From: JANQRA01 sp035762545
GTDB taxonomy: Bacteria; Actinomycetota; Acidimicrobiia; Spongiisociales; ZC4RG35
DNA length: 64,000 nt
Assembly (NCBI GenBank): GCA_035762545.1
Contig: DASTOM010000019.1
Coordinates: 99,948 to 163,947 of the forward strand
Reading direction: 5' to 3'
Shown here: piece after piece, positions 45,227 to 54,464 of the stretch
Layout: every line of letters starts with the position of its first letter
How positions within the stretch are numbered: the first letter of the stretch is position 1
Translations under genes and position numbers: made by a program
The notes under the pieces: model-generated
What the model saw: the letters and a program-made list of their open reading frames with translations, nothing else
Told to the model about the DNA's origin: nothing
Database searches by the model: none

Positions 45227-46054
45227 TCAGAACTCGTCGGGCGTCCGCAGGTAGTGGAGCCCAATGAGTAGAGGTGCCAGAGCGGCGGCCATGAGGGCGA
45301 GGGTCGCTGCCACCACGACGGCCCGAGCAAGTGAGGAGAACGTCGAGATCTCGGACTCGATTCCGGCGACGCTCTCCGCGGCAGCAGTGGCATTCGCGGA
45401 TGCCGACCGGAGGACCTGCTCCGCTTCGAGCATGTCGACCCGGGTCTGCAACAACACCCCGGCCAGGGATCCGGCCTCGGTTGCAATGCCCTCGAGATCG
45501 ACCGCGACAGAGCCCAACAGCTCGACCTGACTCCGAAGCTGATCGGGTATCGGGGCCAGTGATGACTCCAGGTCCTCCAACGCTCCGTCGAGGGGTACCT
45601 CCGGGCTGTAGTCGACGCCCACGAACGAAAGGGCGGTCATCGTCCGATCGATCACTCTTCCTGTGTCGATCAGGGCCGGGAGTGTCGCCAACGCCGAATC
45701 GAGACTGTCGGCAACGTCTCCGGCGGCGAGACTCGCCACCTCCGTCATCACGTCCGCCACATCCGAGAGGGCGCCACTCGTGGTTCGAGTGGCTCGCCCG
45801 ATGCTGTCGATCGCCTCGGTGGTTCGCTCCACCACCGACAGGCTCGCCTCGATCGTCTCGGCGAGGTCGGCGACGATGAAGGTGACAGGTTCGACCGTGG
45901 ACGAGACGGTCGTGCTGATACGACTGGTCAGCACCCACCCGGAGATCCCGGCCAGCAACGCACCGACGACACCGACCCAGCCTGCGATCAGCAAGGCGCG
46001 GCCGAACCTGACCCGGTCTGAGATGATGGACGGCTGGGTCTTGGGGTCTGACAC
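45227..46054 (-). CDS. Membrane protein with long periplasmic/extracellular helical region
   Basis: The 275-residue protein has one N-terminal transmembrane helix (about 20-43) and one C-terminal helix (about 245-268), enclosing about 200 residues rich in Ser, Thr, Ala, Glu and Asp that read as amphipathic coiled helices. The pattern resembles a membrane-anchored adhesion or sensor ectodomain. I do not recognise a family. The start is GTG at 46054. It is divergent from the EEP-family gene by 35 bp. Confidence 0.72.
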   Translation of the reverse strand: MSDPKTQPSIISDRVRFGRALLIAGWVGVVGALLAGISGWVLTSRISTTVSSTVEPVTFIVADLAETIEASLSVVERTTEAIDSIGRATRTTSGALSDVADVMTEVASLAAGDVADSLDSALATLPALIDTGRVIDRTMTALSFVGVDYSPEVPLDGALEDLESSLAPIPDQLRSQVELLGSVAVDLEGIATEAGSLAGVLLQTRVDMLEAEQVLRSASANATAAAESVAGIESEISTFSSLARAVVVAATLALMAAALAPLLIGLHYLRTPDEF

Positions 46055-46089
46055 TGGATGAGAAGTTACCGGCTCTAGCGTCTCCTCCT

Positions 46090-46758
46090 ATGACGGTTCG
46101 ATTTCGTCTGCTTACCGCCAATCTCCTCCACGGTCGGAGCAACCCGGGTGTGTTCGCTCGAGTGATCGCCGAGCACGATCCTGATCTGGTGGTGGTCCAG
46201 GAGCTGGGCCCCGGGCCCGCCGACGTTTTGGCGAGTGCATATCCGCACACCCATCTTCGACCTGCCCTCGATTTCAGCGGTCGGGGGATCGCCACGAGGT
46301 TTGCCGGAGAGCTCGGCGACATCGTGATGCCGGGACGTGTCGCAGTCGGCGGGTCACTTCGCATCCAGGGCCAGGTCGTTCGGATCGCCGGGGTTCACCT
46401 CCTCAATCCGGTCCAGTTCCCCTGGTGGAAGACGGCTCAGCAGCGGGGCGAGCAGGTGGACGAGGTCATCCGGTGGACTGCGGGTGGGACGGGGCCGCTG
46501 GTCGTCGTGGGAGACTTCAACGCCACCAAGCACTGGCCCGCGTACCAGCGGATCGTCACCAGGCTCGATGACCTCGTGTTGGGTCTGGGCAAGAGACCCA
46601 AGCCGACATGGGGCTACCGGCCGGGCTGGCCCAAGATGCTTCGCATCGACCATGTGTTCGGTGAAGGGCTCACCGCCACCGACATCCAGACGATCGACAT
46701 CGAAGGATCGGACCACGTGGCGATCGTGGCTGATCTCGCCACGGTCGAACACGCATAG
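46090..46758 (+). CDS. Endonuclease/exonuclease/phosphatase family protein
   Basis: The 222-residue protein shows EEP-fold signatures: LTANLLHG with the Asn, VVVQELGP with the Glu, GDFNATKHWP with the Asp-Asn pair, and a C-terminal SDHVAIVADL with the Asp-His pair. It hydrolyses a phosphoester in DNA, RNA, nucleotide or lipid; no further choice can be made. TAGCGT is 8 nt before the ATG. Its TAG stop forms the first three bases of the -10 box of the next gene. Confidence 0.83.
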   Translation: MTVRFRLLTANLLHGRSNPGVFARVIAEHDPDLVVVQELGPGPADVLASAYPHTHLRPALDFSGRGIATRFAGELGDIVMPGRVAVGGSLRIQGQVVRIAGVHLLNPVQFPWWKTAQQRGEQVDEVIRWTAGGTGPLVVVGDFNATKHWPAYQRIVTRLDDLVLGLGKRPKPTWGYRPGWPKMLRIDHVFGEGLTATDIQTIDIEGSDHVAIVADLATVEHA

Positions 46759-46761
46759 GCT
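46756..46761 (+). promoter_or_regulatory. -10 box TAGGCT of the LigD-polymerase gene
   Basis: TAGGCT lies 6 nt before the GTG at 46768, and its first three bases are the stop codon of the preceding gene. There is no Shine-Dalgarno for the downstream gene. Confidence 0.5.
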
Positions 46762-46767
46762 GATCAC

Positions 46768-47673
46768 GTGGAGGTCAGCAACGCCGACCGGATCGTCTTC
46801 CCGGAGGACGGGATAACCAAAGGCCAGGTCGTTGCGTATTACGAGGCTGCCGCCGGTCTGATGATGCCGTTCGTCGCCGGTCGCGCCCTGACCGTGGAGC
46901 GCTACCCCAAGGGAACCGCCGAGAAGGGGTTCATGCAGAAGAACGCCCCTGACCACCTCTCCGAGGACCTCATCGACCGGCACGAGGTGGAGAAGGAGGA
47001 CGGCGGCACCACGAACTACCCCGTGGTTCGCGAAGAGGCTGCGATCCCGGCCTTCGCCAACCTGGGAGTCATCACCTTCCATGTCCCACCCTCTACGGTC
47101 GAGACCCCCTTGGATTCCGATTGGATCATCTGGGACCTGGATCCACCCGCAGGCGAGTTCCACCTCGCCCGTCGGGCCGCCGGCGCCCTACGGGGAGTCC
47201 TCGAATCGTTCGACATACCGACGGTGCTGATGACGTCCGGCTCCAACGGCTACCACCTGCGGACTGCGCTGAAGCCGACCTTGCGGTCGGATCAAGCTGC
47301 GGTAGTGGCCCGAGGGACCGCCGCCCTCGCCGTCGAGGCCCACCCCGACCTCATGACATTGGCCTTCAGGAAGGCCGACCGCGGGGAGCGTGTGTTCGTG
47401 GATTGGTTGCGCAACGCTCCCTATTCGACATCGGTCGTGCCCTGGTCACTCCGGGCCCGTACCGGCGCACCGGTGGCCGTGCCCATCGCGTGGGACGAGA
47501 TCGACGACGTCGATCCCAACGGCGTGAAGCTGACAGAAGCTGCCGGACGATTCGACGTCGACCCCTGGGAGAACCACGAACCGGTCGACCTCTCTTCGCT
47601 CCCGCAACGGGTCGAAGGGACCCTCGGCGAGGCCGGGATCGAGCTCGAGCCATTCGACCGGTTCAGATCCTGA
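46768..47673 (+). CDS. LigD-type primase-polymerase (non-homologous end-joining polymerase domain)
   Basis: The 301-residue protein is a stand-alone archaeo-eukaryotic primase-type polymerase of the LigD PolDom group. The catalytic Asp pair is in IIWDLDPP (Asp123, Asp125), SGSNGYH forms the nucleotide-binding turn, and a third Asp is in VFVDWLRNAPYS. Such domains fill gaps with ribonucleotides during end joining. No Ku or LigD ligase part is attached or adjacent, though an ATP-dependent ligase is 3 kb downstream. The GTG start follows a leaderless-type -10 box. Confidence 0.88.
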   Translation: MEVSNADRIVFPEDGITKGQVVAYYEAAAGLMMPFVAGRALTVERYPKGTAEKGFMQKNAPDHLSEDLIDRHEVEKEDGGTTNYPVVREEAAIPAFANLGVITFHVPPSTVETPLDSDWIIWDLDPPAGEFHLARRAAGALRGVLESFDIPTVLMTSGSNGYHLRTALKPTLRSDQAAVVARGTAALAVEAHPDLMTLAFRKADRGERVFVDWLRNAPYSTSVVPWSLRARTGAPVAVPIAWDEIDDVDPNGVKLTEAAGRFDVDPWENHEPVDLSSLPQRVEGTLGEAGIELEPFDRFRS

Positions 47674-47756
47674 TGGTTACCGATATCTGAACTCTTCGGG
47701 ATACTCTGCACGTCAGAAGCGGGAGAGGATCCAACCAAGCCACGTAACCCGCACCC

Positions 47757-48956
47757 ATGTCACGACGCCCACTCCTATTCCTAGTCTTGCTCGCTCTGCT
47801 CTTCGTTGCCTGCGGCGGGGACGAGACGACCGAGCCGGCCACCCCCACCGCTGAAGAGCCCACGACGACATCGTCGACGGTGCCACCACCGACGACGACC
47901 ACGACGACGACCCCTCCCTTCAACCTCATCAACGCACCCGCCGAGCTTTCGGCGGCCGTGGACAGCTTCTATCAGTACGCCAACGGAAGTTCCTCCACCC
48001 CTCCGGTTGCGCCCGATCCCGTGGTAGCCGCGTTGACAGTCGGAGATCATGCGACGCCAACGACGGGCCAGGCCACCCTCGGCACATTCCAGGGCCAGCA
48101 GCTTGCAGTCGTCGAGGCCGAAGGTGACACATTCCTCGTGGTCGACGACGGGTCCGGATGGCGAATCGTCGGCGGTGATTGGCCATCCGTCGGAGTGCCC
48201 GCATACTTCGGCGCCGGTCCGCGGTTTGTAGCCGTTGTCGGCTCTGATGCCCGACCCGGCCAGGAGATCGACGAGAAGCTCGCCGACAGCATCCACTTCA
48301 TCGGACTCGACGGCGCCGGAGGGGGAGCCGTTGTGGGGCTGCCCCGCGACTCGTACGTACCCGTACCGGGTCACGGCAAGCGGAAGGCGACTGCCTCACT
48401 CGCCCTGGGCGGTCCGGAGACGATGATGGCGACATTCACCGATCTCACAGGTCTGCCCTTCGAGGGCTACGTCATGACCGGATTCGCCGGGTTCCAGGAG
48501 ATGCTCGGCACCGTCTTGGGCGGGGTCGAGGTCGAGGTCCCATTCGCCATCAACGACCGGTGGGCCAAGGCGACTCTCGAGGCCGGCAAACAGATCCTCG
48601 ATGGGGCCCAGGCTCTTGGATTCGCCCGGGCCCGAAAGACGACCGGTGGTGATCTGGTCCGTTCCGGTCACCAGGGAGTCATCCTCCTCGGAGCCGCCAG
48701 GGCTGTTCAGGCCATGGGGTATTCGGCGATCCCGGGGCTGATGGAGGCCGCCGAACCTCACTTCATCACCGACCTCACCCCAGAGCAGCTGTTCACCTTC
48801 TCCGCGATGTCGATCTCTGCCGACCTCTCCGCTGTTCCGAACGTGGTCGCCCAGGGTCGATCCGGGTCGGCTGGGGGCGCCTCGGTGGTCTTCCTGAATG
48901 ACTCCGTCGCCGATCTGTGGGCCGACCTGGCCGACGGGACTCTGGAGCCCCAGTAG
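47757..48956 (+). CDS. LytR-CpsA-Psr family lipoprotein
   Basis: The 399-residue protein begins with a lipobox (LFVAC) and a long Thr/Pro-rich linker (about 20-55), then an LCP domain: VVGSDARPG, VVGLPRDSYVPVPG and GTVLGGVEVEVPFAI, with the FARARK and DLVRSGHQG region near the end. LCP enzymes attach undecaprenyl-linked glycans to the cell wall. Usually they are type II membrane proteins; a lipoprotein anchor is unusual. The Arg of the usual RSDT segment is replaced (LADSI) and an end Arg is His (RSGHQ), so activity may differ. No Shine-Dalgarno before the ATG. Confidence 0.83.
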   Translation: MSRRPLLFLVLLALLFVACGGDETTEPATPTAEEPTTTSSTVPPPTTTTTTTPPFNLINAPAELSAAVDSFYQYANGSSSTPPVAPDPVVAALTVGDHATPTTGQATLGTFQGQQLAVVEAEGDTFLVVDDGSGWRIVGGDWPSVGVPAYFGAGPRFVAVVGSDARPGQEIDEKLADSIHFIGLDGAGGGAVVGLPRDSYVPVPGHGKRKATASLALGGPETMMATFTDLTGLPFEGYVMTGFAGFQEMLGTVLGGVEVEVPFAINDRWAKATLEAGKQILDGAQALGFARARKTTGGDLVRSGHQGVILLGAARAVQAMGYSAIPGLMEAAEPHFITDLTPEQLFTFSAMSISADLSAVPNVVAQGRSGSAGGASVVFLNDSVADLWADLADGTLEPQ

Positions 48957-48990
48957 CGCGATACATTCCCCGGTCTCAAGAGGAGGCCAG

Positions 48991-50259
48991 ATGGGCAATG
49001 ACCGCCAGGTCGTGAGGGAACTGTCGGACCGGATCGTCGCCGCACAGAGACCAATTCGTGTTCTCAATGCGATCAACTGGGACGATTCGATCAAGGACGG
49101 GTTCTTCGCGTCGGGGTTCAAGGAGCAGCCGAAGGTCGACGCCGAGTACTACCGGCAGCGCGATATGAGGCTCGATCCTGACCAGACCCGCGCCGAGCTC
49201 GCCGAGATCGTCGCCGACATCCCGATGCGGCTCGGAGAGTCCCCCGCTGCGACTCTGATGACCTTCATGTGCCGTCAGTTCTCCGACACGGTCGACATGA
49301 TCGAGGCGAGGGGCACTCCACGGTTTTCCGAGCTGTCGACCCGCCTCTATGGCACGCCGGATGCAGGGTTCTACCCCGGAGGTCCAACGGTCACCGATCT
49401 GGCGGTGACCATGCGCAAGACACTCGAGGCCAATGCAGTGGCGATAGAGGCGCTTGGCGATCAGCGGACAATCCCGGGGGCGGAGGCTGTGGCACGTCTG
49501 CGCAAACAACTGGACGAGTCGGTGGGCCCAGGAAAGATCGAGGTGAAGGTAGACGACAAGATCGCCGCGGACGCGGCGGCCGGTTCGGACTACATCAAGA
49601 TGCGTGAGGATCGGTTCTTCTCCGAGCGGGACATAAATCTCCTGGAGGCTCACGAGGGCTGGGTTCATGTCGCGACCACGATGAACGGCCTCGCCCAGCC
49701 GGTCTGCACGTTCCTCGGGAAAGCCGCCCCTCGAACCACGGTCACCCAGGAGGGTCTGGCCGTGCTCACCGAGATGCTGAACCTTCGAAGTCACCCGATG
49801 CGACTCGCCAAGCTGATGCGGCGCATCGAGGCGATCTCGATGGCGACTTCCGGAGCGACGTTCCTCGAGGTGTTCGAGGCGATGAGGATCGAAGGGCTGT
49901 CCGAGGACGACGCTTGGACGGCGGTCAGCCGTGTGTTCAGGGGAAGCCTGCCCGACGCGGGCCCGTTCACGAAAGACCTCGGCTATGGCAAAGGTCTGAT
50001 ACTGACGCTGATGTACGTGAGGATGGCGATCCGGTTCGGAAAGACAAACCGGGTGCCTCTCCTGTTCTGCGGGAAGGTCGACCTCGAGGACATGGCCGCC
50101 CTTCACAACCTCCACGAGGAGAACCTCGTCGAGCCGCCCGAGTTCATCCCGCCGCCGTTCAACGATCTGCCGGCGCTGGGCACCACCCTGGCGCTGAGCC
50201 GGTTCACTGCTCAGCTCGACCTCGAGGAGATGTCGACTGTGTACGAGCCGCTCTTCTAG
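48991..50259 (+). CDS. QEGLA-motif (DUF1704) metallopeptidase-like protein
   Basis: The 422-residue protein belongs to the flavohemoglobin expression-modulating QEGLA family. HEGWVH (221-226) is the zinc-binding HExxxH and QEGLA (253-257) is the family motif; a downstream Glu (261) may complete the site. Related eukaryotic members are tubulin or protein carboxypeptidases, so a peptidase role is plausible. GAGGAGG lies before ATG 48991, which is preferred to an in-frame start inside the LCP gene. Predicted cytosolic. Confidence 0.87.
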   Translation: MGNDRQVVRELSDRIVAAQRPIRVLNAINWDDSIKDGFFASGFKEQPKVDAEYYRQRDMRLDPDQTRAELAEIVADIPMRLGESPAATLMTFMCRQFSDTVDMIEARGTPRFSELSTRLYGTPDAGFYPGGPTVTDLAVTMRKTLEANAVAIEALGDQRTIPGAEAVARLRKQLDESVGPGKIEVKVDDKIAADAAAGSDYIKMREDRFFSERDINLLEAHEGWVHVATTMNGLAQPVCTFLGKAAPRTTVTQEGLAVLTEMLNLRSHPMRLAKLMRRIEAISMATSGATFLEVFEAMRIEGLSEDDAWTAVSRVFRGSLPDAGPFTKDLGYGKGLILTLMYVRMAIRFGKTNRVPLLFCGKVDLEDMAALHNLHEENLVEPPEFIPPPFNDLPALGTTLALSRFTAQLDLEEMSTVYEPLF

Positions 50260-50359
50260 GTCCGGGTCGAAGCTCTCCGAGTCGGCGGTGGGTGTCGTAT
50301 CGGCCGATCACGACTTTCGCGTTCAACACGGGATGTATTTGGGATGTGGAACCACCCGG

Positions 50360-50365
50360 TAGCGT
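50360..50365 (+). promoter_or_regulatory. -10 box TAGCGT of the DNA ligase gene
   Basis: TAGCGT lies 6 nt before ATG 50372 and there is no Shine-Dalgarno in between. The 112-bp gap before it holds no gene. Confidence 0.45.
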
Positions 50366-50371
50366 CCGAGG

Positions 50372-51874
50372 ATGCTTCTCGCCGAAGTAGTGGAAGTGTC
50401 CAAAGCGGTGTCGGGGACTCCGGCGCGATCAGAGAAGACCCGGATCCTCGCCGACCTGCTGAGCCGAATCGATCCCGAAGAGGCGACGGCGGTGGTCTCG
50501 TATCTGGTCGGGAAACCCACCCAGCCGAGGCTCGGAGTCGGTTACGCCGCCATCTCGGATATCGATTTGTCACCGGCTGTTACCGGCACGCTCGAGGTCT
50601 CTGACGTCGACCGGACTCTCGACGAGGTCGCCGCAGCCTCCGGGCCCGGCTCGACGGGCCACAAGGCGGAACTCCTCGAGGGGCTCTTCGCCCGGGCCAC
50701 AACCGATGAACAGGCTTTTCTAAGCGGTCTCATCTTGAAGAACCTTCGTCAGGGCGCCCTCGAAGGAGTCATGGCCGAGGCCATCGCCGAGGCGCTCGAT
50801 GTGAGTCCGCAGCGCGTCCGGCGTGCCGCGATGCTGGAGGGTGATCTCGTCGTTGTGGCGGCGCGCGCTCTCGCTGACGGCCCGGACGCCCTCCGCGTCG
50901 CCGGTCTGGAGCTGTTCACACCGGTCCAGCCGATGCTCGCAAAAACCGCCGGCTCCGCCACAGCCGCAGTCGAAGAGCTGGGTCGGGCAGTGGTCGAGCG
51001 AAAGCTCGACGGGCTGAGGGTCCAGGTCCACCGAGACGGCGATCGCATCGCGATCTATTCGAGAAACCTCCGAGACATCACCGACGAGCTCCCCGGAGTG
51101 GTCGAGGCCACAGCGAAATTGGAGGCGGGCTCGTTCATCCTCGATGGTGAGGGTCTCGTGCTCGACAGCGACGGAGTGCCCCTCGCGTTTCAGGACACCA
51201 TGAGTCGGCCCGGCTCCATATCCGAGGTCTCGCTTCGTCCCTTCTTCTTCGATGTGCTCCATCTCGACGGCGAGGACCTGGTCGACGAACCCCTCGAGAC
51301 GAGACGGGCGGTGCTCGCGGAGGTGATTCCTGACGCGTCCCGAGTCGAGTCGCTCCTGACCTCCGACCCCGCGGCTGCCGAGTCCTTCTTCGCGGATGCC
51401 ATCGCAGCAGGTTTCGAGGGGGTCGTGGTCAAGGACCCCGAACAGAGCTACGAGGCGGGACGTCGTGGCTCCGGCTGGCTGAAGGTCAAACCCACCCACA
51501 CTCTCGACCTGGTGATCCTGGGAGCCGAGTGGGGGTCGGGACGACGCCGAGGCTGGTTGTCCAATCTCCACCTCGGAGCACGAGACCCGGAGCGGGACGG
51601 CTTCGTGATGCTGGGCAAGACATTCAAGGGTCTCACCGACGAGATGCTGGAGTGGCAGACGGAGGCCTTCCTCGCAATCGAGACCAGCCGCGACCGGCAC
51701 ATCGTGTTCGTCGAACCCAAGATCGTGTACGAGATCGCCTTCGACGGCGTCCAGAGGTCGACCAGGTACCCGGGTGGCGTGGCCCTGAGGTTCGCCCGTG
51801 TGAAGGGTTGGCGTGAAGACAAATCACCGGCCGACGCGGACACGATCGAGACGGTGCGTACCTACCTCCGCTGA
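50372..51874 (+). CDS. ATP-dependent DNA ligase (LigB-like)
   Basis: The 500-residue protein has an N-terminal DNA-binding domain (about 1-180), the adenylation motif KLDGLR with nucleophile Lys211, nucleotidyltransferase motifs such as LDGEGLVL, FFFDVLHLDGEDL, VVVKDPEQSYEAG and WLKVKP, and an OB domain. Order and length match actinobacterial LigB rather than LigD or LigC. It seals nicks using ATP and may work with the LigD-type polymerase upstream. No Ku is present in the window. Confidence 0.92.
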   Translation: MLLAEVVEVSKAVSGTPARSEKTRILADLLSRIDPEEATAVVSYLVGKPTQPRLGVGYAAISDIDLSPAVTGTLEVSDVDRTLDEVAAASGPGSTGHKAELLEGLFARATTDEQAFLSGLILKNLRQGALEGVMAEAIAEALDVSPQRVRRAAMLEGDLVVVAARALADGPDALRVAGLELFTPVQPMLAKTAGSATAAVEELGRAVVERKLDGLRVQVHRDGDRIAIYSRNLRDITDELPGVVEATAKLEAGSFILDGEGLVLDSDGVPLAFQDTMSRPGSISEVSLRPFFFDVLHLDGEDLVDEPLETRRAVLAEVIPDASRVESLLTSDPAAAESFFADAIAAGFEGVVVKDPEQSYEAGRRGSGWLKVKPTHTLDLVILGAEWGSGRRRGWLSNLHLGARDPERDGFVMLGKTFKGLTDEMLEWQTEAFLAIETSRDRHIVFVEPKIVYEIAFDGVQRSTRYPGGVALRFARVKGWREDKSPADADTIETVRTYLR

Positions 51875-51940
51875 CCCCCGGGAACCGTTTCCTGCTCCGG
51901 GCACATCCAAACCCCGCGTCGAGCTGATGAGGAGGGAACG

Positions 51941-53917
51941 ATGCGACGGATGAGAGGACTGGTCGCCCTGCTGGCGTCGGGGCTCGCCATCTCAGCGTGT
52001 GGGGGAGCCAGCGTCGACGGAGCCAGAGCCACGACCGAGCCGGTTGATACACCTGTCGCGATGGATCCCGGCGCTGCCCTGGTCCAATTCTCAGAGTGCG
52101 ACGCCTTCCTCGACCACGTCATCGACCACGCCGTCGATCTGGTGGGACCGTATGGGCTCGAAGGTCTCGACTTCTGGCCATGGGCCCGTAGCGGCATGTT
52201 CTTCGACGAGAGCGCCATGGCCGCCGAGCAGGCGGCTCCGACGGCTGGGGGCGGCTCCGACTTCTCGAACACCAACGTCCAGGTCGAAGGCATCGACGAG
52301 CCGGATCTGGTCAAGGGCGACGGAGAGCGAATCGTCGTCCTCTCCAACGGGAGCCTCATCGTCGTGGACGTCACTGGCGACGAGCCGATCGAAACGGGTC
52401 GCCTGGCATTGCAGGACACTTCTGTTCAATCGTTGTTCCTCTCGGGAGACACGGCACTCCTGTTCGGATCGCTGTGGTCGAGCCATCCGATTCCGCTCGC
52501 CGAGCGCGACGCCATCGCTCCCGTCCAATCCACTCCGACGATGCGAATCCTCGAAGTCGACCTCACCGGAGAACCCGAGATCGTGAGGACGATGGAGGTC
52601 GACGGATCGCTCGTGTCGGGACGCATGATCGGTGACACAGTGCGATTGGTGTCGACATCGATGCCGGTTGGCTTCGAATGGAGCTACCCGAAGGGCAGCG
52701 GTCTCCGTGCCGAGCGGGAGGCAACCGAGGAGAACCGCGAGATCATTCGGAACTCGACGGCCGAGAACTGGCTCCCCTACTACGTGGTCACGGATGCCCA
52801 AGGTGAAGTCGTTTCCGAGGGGACGTTGCTCGAATGCGACAGAGCGGCCCACCCGGAGGAGTTCTCCGGTCTCGACATGCTCTCCGTGACCACGATCGAT
52901 CTCTCCGATGGCCTCGAGATCTCAGATGCCACCGGCGTCCTCGCCAGGGGAGACACCACCTACGCCTCGTCCCAGAACCTCTACGTCGCCACCCAGGACT
53001 GGGACAGCTGGCGTTGGCTGCAGACGGGCGCCGAGGAGGATCGTCCCGAAGGTCCGGTCACCGAGATCCACAAGTTCGACATCTCGACGTCAACCGTCAC
53101 GTATCAGGCGAGCGGGTCCGTCGAGGGCTATCTCCTCAACCAGTTCGCAATGGACGAACACCACGGTGTCCTCAGAGTGGCGTCGACGACGACCCCCGGT
53201 TGGTGGGGGAGCGGGCCCGAGCCTGAGTCACGGGTGACGATGCTCTGGGAGGCTGCAGGTGACCTGGTCGAGATCGGGATGGTCGACGGTCTGGGAGAGA
53301 CAGAACAGATCTACTCGGTGCGATTCATGGGAGAGGTCGGGTATGTCGTGACCTTCAGGCAGACCGACCCGCTCTACACGTTGGACCTCTCAGACCCACG
53401 CGCTCCGGCGGTCGTCGGTGAGCTCAAGGTCCCGGGATACTCGGCCTATCTCCACCCCCTCGGCGCCGACCTGCTCCTGGGCGTCGGCCAGGACGCTGCC
53501 GACAACGGCCAGGTTCTCGGCACCCAGGTCTCGGTGTTCGACGTGAGCGACCCGTCCAGTCCTGAACGTGTCGACACCTACACCCTCTCGGAGGGCAGCA
53601 ACTCGCAGGTGGAGTACGACCATCACGCTTTCCTCTACTGGGGCGACCTGGCGGTCATTCCGGTTCAGCAATGGTGGTGGGACGGCAAGGAGGAGACGGG
53701 ATTCAGCGGCGCCGTTGGTCTCAGGGTCGGCTCCGACGGTCAGCTTCGCGAGATCGACCGTGTCGTCCATCCCGGTGGTGACGGCAAGTCCTCGGACTAC
53801 CAGGACCAGATCCTTCGCACGATGGTCGTCGGCGACTCCGTCTACACCATCTCACCCAAAGGCATCATGAAGAGCGCACTCGAGACCCTCGACGAAGAGG
53901 CCTGGCTGGACTTCTAG
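51941..53917 (+). CDS. Beta-propeller domain lipoprotein
   Basis: The 658-residue protein begins with a lipoprotein signal (ISACGG) and matches the family of secreted proteins with a C-terminal beta-propeller distantly related to WD40 (Beta_propel). The family stretch NTNVQVEGIDEPDLVKGDG is present. Repeats of SxxxxxVDVTGDEP and YSVRFMGEVGYVVTF mark propeller blades. It should be anchored on the outer face of the membrane. No enzyme signature is seen. GAGGAGGG precedes the ATG. A 17-bp inverted repeat follows the stop. Confidence 0.86.
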   Translation: MRRMRGLVALLASGLAISACGGASVDGARATTEPVDTPVAMDPGAALVQFSECDAFLDHVIDHAVDLVGPYGLEGLDFWPWARSGMFFDESAMAAEQAAPTAGGGSDFSNTNVQVEGIDEPDLVKGDGERIVVLSNGSLIVVDVTGDEPIETGRLALQDTSVQSLFLSGDTALLFGSLWSSHPIPLAERDAIAPVQSTPTMRILEVDLTGEPEIVRTMEVDGSLVSGRMIGDTVRLVSTSMPVGFEWSYPKGSGLRAEREATEENREIIRNSTAENWLPYYVVTDAQGEVVSEGTLLECDRAAHPEEFSGLDMLSVTTIDLSDGLEISDATGVLARGDTTYASSQNLYVATQDWDSWRWLQTGAEEDRPEGPVTEIHKFDISTSTVTYQASGSVEGYLLNQFAMDEHHGVLRVASTTTPGWWGSGPEPESRVTMLWEAAGDLVEIGMVDGLGETEQIYSVRFMGEVGYVVTFRQTDPLYTLDLSDPRAPAVVGELKVPGYSAYLHPLGADLLLGVGQDAADNGQVLGTQVSVFDVSDPSSPERVDTYTLSEGSNSQVEYDHHAFLYWGDLAVIPVQQWWWDGKEETGFSGAVGLRVGSDGQLREIDRVVHPGGDGKSSDYQDQILRTMVVGDSVYTISPKGIMKSALETLDEEAWLDF

Positions 53918-53927
53918 ACGTCCCACA

Positions 53928-53981
53928 ACCGTTCTGTGCGGGTTCCATCCGCTCACCGACCTGAAACCCGCACAGAACGGT
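53928..53981. repeat. Perfect 17-bp inverted repeat with 20-base loop
   Basis: ACCGTTCTGTGCGGGTT (53928-53944) and AACCCGCACAGAACGGT (53965-53981) are exact complements. They lie between the stops of two convergent genes. There is no T-run; it may be a bidirectional terminator or a copy of a dispersed repeat. Confidence 0.75.
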
Positions 53982-53988
53982 CTGGGGC

Positions 53989-54432
53989 CTACTCGATTGA
54001 GTTGGCGATGACCTCGGTTCGGGTGATCACGTGGCCGTCGACCGAAACCTCGGTGCGGATCGGCATGCCGGGGAGGTCGCGGGCGAACCACAAGCGGTGG
54101 AGCTCGGGGGGTCGGACGACCGTGTAGACCATGCACTCGAGCACTCCCAGCGGTGTTTCGATTATCTCCGCGCCGATCGTGGTGTCGGCAGCTGGGAAGG
54201 AGGCATGAGCCTGGAGATCCTCCCAGGTGACGCGATGGTTTCCCGAGCCGGTGGCGAAGATCGCACCGGCCTCGTCGACATCGCGAAAAGTGGTGACCGT
54301 GGTCGAGATGTCGCCCGTGTCATCGGTGATCCGGGTGGTGACCTGCCGGCCGGACGGGCACCCATCCCTGATCTCGGACGCGGTGAACGGTGTCGGCGCA
54401 TGGCCTGGCGTCATGACGTGTGGATCTGTCAT
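53989..54432 (-). CDS. Conserved hypothetical protein
   Basis: The 147-residue protein is a beta-rich single domain: VTTRITDDTGDISTTVTTFRDVDE, GNHRVTWEDLQAHASF and ETPLGVLECMVYTVVRPPELHRLWFARDLPGMPI (in pieces). No known motif stands out. TAGTTT is 8 nt before ATG 54432, and the preceding in-frame start at 54450 adds only six residues. Cytosolic by absence of signal or membrane segments. Confidence 0.62.
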   Translation of the reverse strand: MTDPHVMTPGHAPTPFTASEIRDGCPSGRQVTTRITDDTGDISTTVTTFRDVDEAGAIFATGSGNHRVTWEDLQAHASFPAADTTIGAEIIETPLGVLECMVYTVVRPPELHRLWFARDLPGMPIRTEVSVDGHVITRTEVIANSIE

Positions 54433-54464
54433 GGGCCTGGAAACTAGCAATGGAGGACCCAGCG

